From positions 1 to 15,249 of the forward strand of contig JAUVON010000031.1 in assembly GCA_030599175.1 (NCBI GenBank): a stretch of DNA of 15,249 bases. The letters run 5' to 3'. This stretch comes from Desulfobulbaceae bacterium (GTDB lineage Bacteria > Desulfobacterota > Desulfobulbia > Desulfobulbales > Desulfocapsaceae). This document shows positions 9,312 to 15,249 of the stretch, piece after piece. Numbering within the stretch: the first letter of the stretch is position 1; every line of letters starts with the position of its first letter. The notes below the pieces were generated by a model, which searched no databases, was not told the DNA's origin, and was given only the letters and a program-made list of their open reading frames with translations. The position numbers were made by a program, and so were the translations under genes.

Positions 9312-9434
9312 CCCGAATAAATCGGAATTTTAGAATGCTTGGATAAGTGCCATGAAAGTATATTCAACCACATAATTTTAAACGACTTTCCTCTATTTCT
9401 TGTTTTTTATTTCAGAAGTTCTGGAGTAAGGCAC
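9312..9434. repeat. Dispersed non-coding repeat, copy 2 (about 123 nt)
   Basis: Same element and orientation as 7787-7908, with a perfect 40-nt left block (9312-9351), a diverged centre and a conserved right end (9397-9434). It begins 5 nt after the rlmD TAA and ends about 25 nt before the candidate thi promoter. The small CCGA/TCGG hairpin followed by AATTTT could act as a weak transcript end for rlmD, but the stem has only 4 bp. The terminal segments AGTGCC (9346-9351) and GGCACT (9430-9435) could pair in this copy, but the pairing is not kept in copy 1. Confidence 0.88.
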
Positions 9435-9459
9435 TAAACAGCTGGTATAAAGAGAATAG

Positions 9460-9488
9460 TTGCAAAGCAGGCAAAGAAGGCCTATCTT
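9460..9488 (+). promoter_or_regulatory. Candidate sigma-70 promoter of the thiamine operon
   Basis: TTGCAA (9460-9465) and TATCTT (9483-9488) are spaced by exactly 17 nt, each matching the -35 and -10 consensus at 4 of 6 positions. Transcription would start near 9495, just before the first stem of the TPP aptamer, which is where a riboswitch leader should begin. The call rests on this position as well as on the boxes. Confidence 0.5.
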
Positions 9489-9499
9489 AAGTCGTATAG

Positions 9500-9592
9500 A
9501 TACGGGAGCTTGGTTCAACCGGGCTGAGAGGGGTTTTCCAATAACTCGACCGTTTAACCTGATCCGGATAATGCCGGCGGAGGGAAAAGTGT
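9500..9592 (+). promoter_or_regulatory. TPP (THI-box) riboswitch aptamer
   Basis: The conserved THI-box elements appear in order: CGGGAGC (9503-9509), CTGAGA (9524-9529, pyrimidine-ring binding arm), ACCTGATC (9557-9564), GGATAATGCC (9566-9575, pyrophosphate arm) and GGCGGAGGGA (9576-9585). ATAC (9500-9503) can pair with GTGT (9589-9592) to close P1. The variable P3 region lies between 9530 and 9556. The aptamer senses thiamine pyrophosphate. It sits directly before an intrinsic terminator and then thiB, so repression by premature transcription termination is the likely mechanism. Confidence 0.97.
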
Positions 9593-9600
9593 AATTTTTC

Positions 9601-9630
9601 AGCCGTCTCTCAACCGAGGCGGCTTTTTTT
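9601..9630 (+). terminator. Riboswitch-controlled intrinsic terminator
   Basis: AGCCGTCTC (9601-9609) and GAGGCGGCT (9616-9624) form a 9-bp stem (one G-U) with a 6-nt loop, followed directly by a run of T (9624-9630) and a further AT-rich stretch. It lies 8 nt after the TPP aptamer and 47 nt before thiB. This is the expected expression platform of a terminating riboswitch. Confidence 0.93.
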
Positions 9631-9677
9631 ATTTTTACACTCCCAGGAACCGTTTATCTGAAAATCCATAAGGAGAC

Positions 9678-10727
9678 ATGATGAAGATTTTGCCCACGAT
9701 TCTTGGTACTGCCCTGATACTGCTGGCAGTCACAACAGTTCTGCCCGTTGCAAAAGCTGAAGAGACCATCACCTTAATGAGTCACGACAGTTTCAATATC
9801 AGTAAAGAGGTCATTGAAATTTTTGAAAAGGAAAATAATGTCACAGTGCGATTTCTTAAGGCGGGTGATGCCGGTGCTGCCTTGATACAAGCTATTCTCT
9901 CAAAGAAGAACCCGCTTGCGGATGTCTTTTTCGGGGTTGATAACAGTTTTATGAGCCGGGCACTTGATGCCGAGATCTTTGTCCCCTACGCTTCCCCTCT
10001 CCTGAGTAATATTCCGAATCATCTCAAACTTGACAAACTAAACAGGCTGTTGCCTGTGGACTACGGCGATGTCTGTCTTAATTATGACAAGGCGTGGTTC
10101 AAAAAGCATACACTGGCTCCCCCAAAAGAATTGAGTGATCTCATCAAGCCTGAGTATAAAGGTCTTACCGTTGTGGAAAATCCTGCTACATCCTCACCGG
10201 GGATGGCCTTTCTACTGGCAACCATTGGCAGATTTGGCAAGGATGGCTATCTCAATTTCTGGACAGAACTTCGACAAAATAATGTTCTTGTGGCAAATGG
10301 CTGGGAAGACGCTTACTACGGTCACTTCACTTCAGCTTCCAAAGGAGACCGCCCCATTGTGGTCAGCTATGGTTCAAGCCCCGCTGCCGCTATTTACTAC
10401 TCTGAGAAAACACTCTCTGAGGCTCCAACTGCGGCTGTTATCGGTGATGGATCAGCCTTCCGTCAGATTGAATTTATAGGAATCCTCAAAGGTACTGACA
10501 AGCCGGAACTGGCAAAGAAACTGGTAGATTTTATGCTGGATATTCCATTTCAGGAGGATATACCTCTGCAGATGTTTGTCTATCCGGCAAACAGCAAAGC
10601 CAACCTGCCGGAGCTATTTACCAACCACGCTGTGGTTGCCGAAAAACCGGTAATTGTCACCCCGACTGCAATTGAAAAAAACCGGAATAAGTGGATTGAG
10701 GAATGGACGAATACAGTTCTCCGTTAA
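9678..10727 (+). CDS. thiB: Thiamine/TPP ABC transporter, periplasmic substrate-binding protein
   Basis: A 349-residue extracellular solute-binding protein that captures thiamine or its phosphates in the periplasm for ThiPQ. A signal peptide covers about 1-27 (hydrophobic core, then VAKA before EET). From memory, several segments match E. coli ThiB/TbpA: the start of the mature chain (ITLMSHDSF), DVFFGVDNSF, PATSSPGMAFLLA, VANGWEDAYYGHF, VVSYGSSPA, and the C-terminal WIEEWTNTVLR. The TPP riboswitch upstream independently supports the substrate. AAGGAG (9670-9675) lies 2 nt before the ATG at 9678 and 5 nt before the adjacent ATG at 9681. The second ATG may be the true start, which shortens the protein by one residue. 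First gene of thiBPQ. Confidence 0.94.
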   Translation: MMKILPTILGTALILLAVTTVLPVAKAEETITLMSHDSFNISKEVIEIFEKENNVTVRFLKAGDAGAALIQAILSKKNPLADVFFGVDNSFMSRALDAEIFVPYASPLLSNIPNHLKLDKLNRLLPVDYGDVCLNYDKAWFKKHTLAPPKELSDLIKPEYKGLTVVENPATSSPGMAFLLATIGRFGKDGYLNFWTELRQNNVLVANGWEDAYYGHFTSASKGDRPIVVSYGSSPAAAIYYSEKTLSEAPTAAVIGDGSAFRQIEFIGILKGTDKPELAKKLVDFMLDIPFQEDIPLQMFVYPANSKANLPELFTNHAVVAEKPVIVTPTAIEKNRNKWIEEWTNTVLR

Positions 10728-10731
10728 TTTT

Positions 10732-12393
10732 TTGAAAACTAATTTTGGGTCAAACCGCTGGCTTCTGCTATCTCTACCACTGCTCTTCCTGGCTCTTTTC
10801 TATTTTTATCCCCTGATAAAGATAGTTTTCATGAGTTTTGCACCGGAGGGGGTATGGGAGCCGGAGCGGCTCAGGCAACTCATCTCTTCAGATAATTATT
10901 TCCGTGTCCTGCGCTTTACCTTCTGGCAAGCCACCCTTTCCACCCTACTCACCCTGGCCCTTGCCCTGCCCGGCGCCTATATCTTTGCCCACTTCAACTT
11001 CCCCGGCAAAAATATGCTTCAGGCTCTTATGACGGTACCCTTTGTCCTGCCAACGGTTGTCACGGCGGCAGCATTCAGGGCGTTGCTTGGGTCAGGAGGT
11101 CTGGTAAACAGCTGGCTGATAACAGCTTTAGATCTCTCAATTCCACCAATCAGGATTGATCAGACGGTTGCTTTCTTTCTTCTGGCCCATATCTTCTATA
11201 ATTATTCTCTAGTGTTACGTATTGTCGCAGGATACTGGAGCAGCCTTGACCCTGACATTCGTGAAGCTGCCGGAATGCTTGGGGCCTCACCCTGGCAGAC
11301 CTTTAAAAAAATAACACTACCCTTGCTCGTACCTGCAATTACTTCCGCAGCAGTTTTAGTTTTTATCTTCTGTTTCACAAGTTTTGGGGTAATACTTATC
11401 CTTGGAGGGCCGGGATATGCTACCATTGAAGTGGAAATTTATCGCCAGGCTGTACAATTTTTCAACCTTCCCATGGCAGCCGCACTTTCCCTTATCCAGA
11501 TACTTATCAATTTTCTCCTGATGTGGCTTCATGCCCGAATAGGGAGTAAAAACAGGGTAGGATTTTTCTCAACCGCTATTGGAGGAACCCCAAAAAAAGT
11601 TAAAGGCTTTTTGCAAAAAAGTTTCCTCCTCGCCAATCTCCTTTTTATGGTTATCCTGCTTCTTGCGCCCCTTTCCGCCCTTCTACTCCGCTCATTTATC
11701 GGTGAACATGGATTTACCCTCGCTTACTATTCATCCCTTTTTACCACCCACTCGCGATCAGTCTTTTTTGTGCCACCCATTAATGCTGTACTTAACAGTG
11801 TTGGTTTCGGTCTTGCCGCAATGTGTATTGCCGTAACTCTCGGCCTTTTCGCTTCAACATATTTAGCCTCGGCAAAAGGACGCAGTGTCCCCTTCTGGGA
11901 TGCAGTTATCATGCTCCCTCTGGCAACTTCCGCTGTAACCCTCGGTTTTGGTTATATTATCACTCTCAACACGCCGCCGTTGAATCTGCGCGATTCCCTT
12001 GCTCTTGTACCGATAGCTCATGGACTGGTGGCATTTCCATTTGTGGTCCGCTGCATTCTGCCGGGGATTCGTCAGATACCGCAAACGCTGAAGGAGGCTG
12101 CCACTCTCCTGGGAAGTTCTCCACTCCAGGTCTGGCGCTATATCGATCTCCCTCTTACCAGCCGGCCAATCATGGTCGGTGCAATATTTGCCTTTTCTAT
12201 TTCCATGGGGGAATTCGGCGCTTCATCCTTTGTCACCCGACCCCATACGCCTACCATGCCGGTTGCCATTTTTCGATTCCTCAGCCAGCCCGGCGACTTG
12301 AACTATGGCCAGGCCATGGCCATGAGCACTATTCTAATGCTGGTTACAGCCAGTGGCTTTTGGCTGCTGGGAAGGATAGCGGATAACAGATGA
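10732..12393 (+). CDS. thiP: Thiamine/TPP ABC transporter, fused two-domain permease
   Basis: An inner-membrane permease of about 553 residues, with about twelve helices in two tandem BPD_transp_1 domains, the fused layout of ThiP. Each half carries an EAA loop for docking the ATPase: EAAGMLGASPW (from residue 178) and EAATLLGSSPL (from residue 455). The frame is open further upstream, but it has no ATG before the periplasmic loop of the first helix pair. TTG at 10732, 4 nt after the thiB TAA, gives a short n-region (KTNFGSNRW) before the first helix. It has no clear Shine-Dalgarno, which suggests reinitiation after thiB. Another TTG at 10696 would overlap thiB. The gene ends in an ATGA overlap with thiQ. 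The fused permease is shared with the FbpB iron family, but the binding protein and riboswitch favour thiamine. Confidence 0.9.
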   Translation: MKTNFGSNRWLLLSLPLLFLALFYFYPLIKIVFMSFAPEGVWEPERLRQLISSDNYFRVLRFTFWQATLSTLLTLALALPGAYIFAHFNFPGKNMLQALMTVPFVLPTVVTAAAFRALLGSGGLVNSWLITALDLSIPPIRIDQTVAFFLLAHIFYNYSLVLRIVAGYWSSLDPDIREAAGMLGASPWQTFKKITLPLLVPAITSAAVLVFIFCFTSFGVILILGGPGYATIEVEIYRQAVQFFNLPMAAALSLIQILINFLLMWLHARIGSKNRVGFFSTAIGGTPKKVKGFLQKSFLLANLLFMVILLLAPLSALLLRSFIGEHGFTLAYYSSLFTTHSRSVFFVPPINAVLNSVGFGLAAMCIAVTLGLFASTYLASAKGRSVPFWDAVIMLPLATSAVTLGFGYIITLNTPPLNLRDSLALVPIAHGLVAFPFVVRCILPGIRQIPQTLKEAATLLGSSPLQVWRYIDLPLTSRPIMVGAIFAFSISMGEFGASSFVTRPHTPTMPVAIFRFLSQPGDLNYGQAMAMSTILMLVTASGFWLLGRIADNR

Positions 12394-13439
12394 CAATTTT
12401 AGATGTTACAAATCTCTCAAGCAGTTACGAAGGACAACCCCTGTTAAAAGATATCACCTTCAGTTTGAAAAAGGGTGAAATTCTCTGCCTCCTTGGACCT
12501 TCGGGTGCCGGCAAGACCACCCTCCTCCGCCTTCTTGCAGGCCTTGAAAAAGAAGATAGTGGGATTGTCACCTTTGGCAACCTCAATATCCAGCCTATTC
12601 CTTCACATAAACGAAATTTTGGTATGATGTTTCAGGAATATGCTCTTTTCCCCCACAAAAACGTCTTTGAAAATGTTTCCTTCGGTCTGGAGATGAAAAA
12701 ATGGCCGCTCAAAATCCGCCAGGAGAAAGTTGCTGGGATGCTGGAAATTGTCGGTCTAAAAGGTTTTGCCCACCGCGCCATTGACGAGCTTTCAGGAGGA
12801 GAGCGACAACGTGTGGCACTTGCCAGATCCCTGGCGCCGGAGCCCCGGTTATTACTCCTTGATGAACCCCTCGGCTCTCTGGATCGAACACTGAGAGACA
12901 GGCTTGCGACAGAAATCCGTTCCATCCTCAAAGCTCTCAATGTCACCGCCCTCTTTGTTACCCATGACCAGTCGGAAGCGTTCAGCGTAGCAGATAAGGT
13001 GGCAATTCTCCACGAAGGAAGGCTGGAGCAGTTTGACAGTCCGGAAAATATCTACCGTACTCCAGCTAATGCAACCGTTGCCCGTTTTCTTGGCTTTAAG
13101 AACATTATTTACGGAAAGAGAGCTAAGGGTGATCTCTTTTACTCCGCCATTGAACAACTTCACCTTGCAACAGAAAACGGTGATACAGAAAATTGCACCC
13201 TGCTCATTCGGCCGGAAGGTGCACGGATCATCCAGGCAGAGGAACTCATAAAAAATGAGATAGCCTTAACAGGAAAAATTGTTAAACTGCAGTTCCAGGG
13301 AGCCACCTACAAAATGCAGATAGAGGTTGACGAGCACATGCTGTTTTTCGATCTACCCATCGACCCGATTCCACCGGGAATTGGTGATCCTGTCCATCTG
13401 GCAATCCGTACCTCCTCCTTTGTCCGGCTCGCATCATAG
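12390..13439 (+). CDS. thiQ: Thiamine/TPP ABC transporter, ATP-binding protein with C-terminal TOBE-like domain
   Basis: A 349-residue ABC ATPase that powers import through ThiP. Visible motifs: Walker A GPSGAGKTT (36-44), Q-loop Q82, signature LSGGERQR (134-141), Walker B LLLLDE (154-159), D-loop SLD (163-165) and switch H192. Residues about 240-349 form an extra regulatory domain of the TOBE/MOI type, with LLIRPEGARI as its typical entry motif. Enterobacterial ThiQ is about 230 residues and lacks this domain, so this subunit looks more like PotA/FbpC. The gene overlaps thiP by 4 nt (ATGA) and so is translationally coupled. Substrate assignment comes from thiB and the riboswitch, not from this protein. 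Confidence 0.9.
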   Translation: MTILDVTNLSSSYEGQPLLKDITFSLKKGEILCLLGPSGAGKTTLLRLLAGLEKEDSGIVTFGNLNIQPIPSHKRNFGMMFQEYALFPHKNVFENVSFGLEMKKWPLKIRQEKVAGMLEIVGLKGFAHRAIDELSGGERQRVALARSLAPEPRLLLLDEPLGSLDRTLRDRLATEIRSILKALNVTALFVTHDQSEAFSVADKVAILHEGRLEQFDSPENIYRTPANATVARFLGFKNIIYGKRAKGDLFYSAIEQLHLATENGDTENCTLLIRPEGARIIQAEELIKNEIALTGKIVKLQFQGATYKMQIEVDEHMLFFDLPIDPIPPGIGDPVHLAIRTSSFVRLAS

Positions 13440-13578
13440 CTATCGTACAAAAGAACAGTGCTATTGCCCGAAGTTGTTCCTTGAGAATTATATAGCTCAA
13501 CATTATAGTGTTCAATAATTAGTGGTTTCCCCTCATTCAGATCAACATATACTCAATTCATTATTTCTCCTGAGATTC
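13440..13578 (+). other. Intergenic stretch after thiQ with weak hairpins, no clear terminator
   Basis: TTGAG (13481-13485) pairs with CTCAA (13496-13500) around a 10-nt AT-rich loop. Immediately after it lies the 14-nt near-palindrome AACATTATAGTGTT (13499-13512). Neither is followed by a U tract, so neither looks like an intrinsic terminator. The palindrome could be a small operator in front of the downstream genes. Nothing else is recognisable here. Confidence 0.3.
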
Positions 13579-13761
13579 ATGCAGACAAAATTCAAAAAAA
13601 ATGAACCATCATCTTCCAGCAAATACACCTGCAACGAATATCGTGAAGAGATGATACTGCTGGCTTTGAGGCAAAAACTTCACAATCCAGACTTGTCTAG
13701 AAAGGACAAAGACAAACTGGAAAAAGAAATCATCGAACTTGAAGGCAAAATTGGTTTTTAA
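13579..13761 (+). CDS. Small conserved-looking charged protein, function unknown
   Basis: A 60-residue soluble protein rich in Lys and Glu. The second half, from CNEYREEM through DPxLS-like NPDLSRKDKDKLEKEIIELEGKIGF, predicts two amphipathic helices separated by a short turn. From memory it resembles a short family common in Deltaproteobacteria (a YREEMxLLxLxxxLxNPxLS type pattern), but I cannot confirm this without a search. ATG at 13579 is preferred to the GTG at 13522, because the 19 extra residues do not look like part of the domain; the Shine-Dalgarno (CCTGAG) is poor. It ends 15 nt before the transporter gene in the same reading frame. No function is assigned. Confidence 0.6.
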   Translation: MQTKFKKNEPSSSSKYTCNEYREEMILLALRQKLHNPDLSRKDKDKLEKEIIELEGKIGF

Positions 13762-13776
13762 CGATTCAGAATTATT

Positions 13777-14733
13777 TTGACTAAAAGTATAAAAAAGAAC
13801 TGGTTTCTGCTTGGTCTTGTCGCTGTTGTCCTTATTACCCTTGCTGATACTAAAGGATTTTTAACAGGACCGGGACTCTGGCTGAAGGATCATAATGGTC
13901 CGGATTCCGTTATTGTCCTTATTTTTTTTCTCTCCGGTCTGGTTCTTGATACCAGACTGATTCGTGCTGGGGCCTCTGACTACAAAGGTACTCTGACAGC
14001 CCTTCTGCTTATTTTTCTGATCGCTCCACTTCTCACCCTCCCCTTTACTCTCCTGCACCTCAGCACCGGCGTGCTCCTGGGACTTTTCCTTGTCGCCGTT
14101 ATGCCTACCACCCTCAGCAGCGGTGTCGTTATGACCGGAGGGGCGGGAGGAAATATGGCACATGCCCTGCTGATCACAATCATTGCCAACTCACTGGCGG
14201 TTTTTACCATTCCTTTTACTCTCGGCATACTGCTCAGTCTGACCGGGGATAGCCGCATCATAGAAATTGAACAACTCCCTATAATGTTAAAAATAGCTAC
14301 CCTGGTGCTGCTGCCGCTTTTGGGAGGTATGATAATTCGAAGAACCTCGACAGCCCTCCGTCCTTTTTTACCATATACCGGTATTATCAATCAAATCGGC
14401 ATCCTTGCCATGGTCTGGATGGCTCTCTGCAGAGGTAGAGAAGCAATTGTGTCCAATCTTGGGGCCATTCTGCCGATTCTTTTTGTTATTTTCACCTTTC
14501 ACCTGGCTTTAGTCCTGGCAGGCATAGTCATGGCCCACTATGGGGCTATAGGTAAGGGCCGAAGAGAAAGTGTGATCCTTATGGGGGGGCAAAAAACCCT
14601 GGTGCTCTCGGTGATCCTGCAGGTATCACTTTTTCCTGAATATGGTATTGCACTTGTGGTCTGCGTCCTGCATCACATTGTCCATCTCATTATGGACGCA
14701 TTTCTGACCCGACACTTAAAAGGTAAAAAGTAA
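13777..14733 (+). CDS. BASS/SBF-like (bile acid:sodium symporter superfamily) transporter
   Basis: A 318-residue inner-membrane protein with about ten hydrophobic helices and the typical length of the SBF-like (YfeH-type) branch of the bile acid:Na+ symporter fold. Family-like segments include FFLSGLVLDT after helix 2, VAVMPTTLSSGVVMTGGAGGNMAHALLITIIANSLAVF-type helix 4 (MPTT plus a Gly-rich, Asn-bearing crossover) and GGQKTLVLSVILQVSLFP in the second repeat. Members move organic anions with sodium; the substrate here cannot be read from sequence. The frame is closed by the preceding gene's TAA, and the first ATG is deep in the protein. The start is therefore a non-ATG codon, most likely TTG at 13777, with no clear Shine-Dalgarno. 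It sits between the small charged protein and a radical SAM gene. Confidence 0.85.
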   Translation: MTKSIKKNWFLLGLVAVVLITLADTKGFLTGPGLWLKDHNGPDSVIVLIFFLSGLVLDTRLIRAGASDYKGTLTALLLIFLIAPLLTLPFTLLHLSTGVLLGLFLVAVMPTTLSSGVVMTGGAGGNMAHALLITIIANSLAVFTIPFTLGILLSLTGDSRIIEIEQLPIMLKIATLVLLPLLGGMIIRRTSTALRPFLPYTGIINQIGILAMVWMALCRGREAIVSNLGAILPILFVIFTFHLALVLAGIVMAHYGAIGKGRRESVILMGGQKTLVLSVILQVSLFPEYGIALVVCVLHHIVHLIMDAFLTRHLKGKK

Positions 14734-14749
14734 TCACCTTGGCAAACGG

Positions 14750-15249
14750 ATGAAACCACCTCACATTCGTACCTTCAGTTATCATTACAGGGAAAAGTAT
14801 GGTCAACCAATTGGTAAAATTGCAGTTGATATTGGCTACCCATGTCCAAACAGAGAAAAAGGCGGATGCATTTTCTGCAGATCAGCTGGCTTTACTCCCA
14901 CATACCTGCTGAAAACTGATAACATCGCAGCACAGATAGCCAAAGGAAAAAAATCTCTGCTGAAGGGAAGATTCAAAAAATATTTTACATACTTCCAACA
15001 GGAAACAGCCACAGCCATGGCTGCAGAGAAACTTCTTCCCATTTGTGATCTTGCACTACGAGATTCCGACTGCATTGGCATAATAATCTCCACTCGTCCC
15101 GATTATATTGAAAATGAGTTTTTGAGTGGACTGGCTGCCCTTCTTGGATCTACCAAAAAAGAATGCCTCATTGAGCTGGGAGTGCAGTCCGCACATGAGA
15201 AAAGTCTCACGTTTCTCAATCGCAACCATAGTTTTGAAGATGTTGGAAA
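14750..15249 (+). CDS. Radical SAM protein, TIGR01212/YhcC-like (3' end outside window)
   Basis: The first 166 codons of a gene that stays open to the window end; the family is usually about 300 residues. The N-terminus (FSYHYREKYGQPIGKIAVDIGYPCPNR) and the later STRPDYI and ELGVQSAHEKSLTFLNRNH segments match the YhcC/YtqA family, which is related in its radical SAM core to Elp3. Cysteines C32, C40 and C43 form CX7CX2C, presumably the SAM-binding 4Fe-4S site. E. coli YhcC has a longer first spacer (CX11CX2C by my recollection). The ATG at 14750 follows the transporter stop by 16 nt, so the two are probably co-transcribed; the Shine-Dalgarno is weak. The reaction of this family is not established. 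Confidence 0.88.
   Translation, partial: MKPPHIRTFSYHYREKYGQPIGKIAVDIGYPCPNREKGGCIFCRSAGFTPTYLLKTDNIAAQIAKGKKSLLKGRFKKYFTYFQQETATAMAAEKLLPICDLALRDSDCIGIIISTRPDYIENEFLSGLAALLGSTKKECLIELGVQSAHEKSLTFLNRNHSFEDVG

Noticed and set aside
7787..9434. The two repeats as a CRISPR array or as a transposon with terminal inverted repeats
   Set aside because: Only two units 1.5 kb apart with a housekeeping gene between them and no cas genes. The ends of each unit are direct, not inverted, repeats.
9346..9435. A long-range stem AGTGCC/GGCACT closing the repeat as a structured RNA
   Set aside because: The pairing is perfect only in copy 2; copy 1 has AGTGCC with AGTACA, with no compensatory change, so it is not a conserved helix.
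11823..12386. A 187-codon open frame on the plus strand
   Set aside because: It is an out-of-frame shadow of the second thiP permease domain; the thiP frame carries the helices and the EAA loop.
9678..13439. The ABC importer as an iron(III) or spermidine transporter
   Set aside because: The fused permease and long ATPase would allow it, but the binding protein has ThiB segments and the operon is led by a clear TPP riboswitch.

Overview
The window reads as chromosomal DNA of a Gram-negative (diderm) bacterium: it carries an outer-membrane TamA barrel with its inner-membrane partner TamB and a periplasmic-binding-protein ABC importer. Moderate GC, a sigma-54 type response regulator, an Isf-like flavoprotein and a small charged protein of a kind I associate with Deltaproteobacteria/Desulfobacterota suggest a Desulfobulbales-like organism. 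That placement is an inference from protein style, not a database result.

Left half (1-7748), all on the minus strand and read from right to left: tamA and tamB overlap by one base in a TAATG junction and form a certain pair. They are followed by a flavodoxin-fold protein with a cysteine cluster, then an NtrC/AtoC-class sigma-54-dependent response regulator. At the very edge, a ribosome binding site and ATG mark the start of another minus-strand gene. No sensor kinase is visible for the response regulator.

Centre (7749-9677): rlmD, a 23S rRNA m5U methyltransferase with an Fe-S cluster, is transcribed away from tamA. It lies between two same-orientation copies of a non-coding repeat of about 122 nt that share a perfect 40-nt block. 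This is the least explained structure in the window. After the second copy come a candidate sigma-70 promoter, a TPP riboswitch and an intrinsic terminator.

Right half (9678-15249), all plus strand: the riboswitch leads into thiB-thiP-thiQ, a complete thiamine/TPP ABC importer (binding protein, fused permease, ATPase). When TPP is abundant the aptamer should favour the terminator and shut the importer off. Downstream, after 139 nt with only weak hairpins, come a 60-residue charged protein, a BASS/SBF-like ten-helix transporter and a TIGR01212/YhcC-type radical SAM protein cut by the window end. I see no strong terminator after thiQ, so partial co-transcription of these three genes with the thi operon is possible.

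I found no tRNA, rRNA, CRISPR array, transposase or clear pseudogene. Three genes (tamA, thiP and the BASS transporter) appear to start with TTG and lack a good Shine-Dalgarno sequence.
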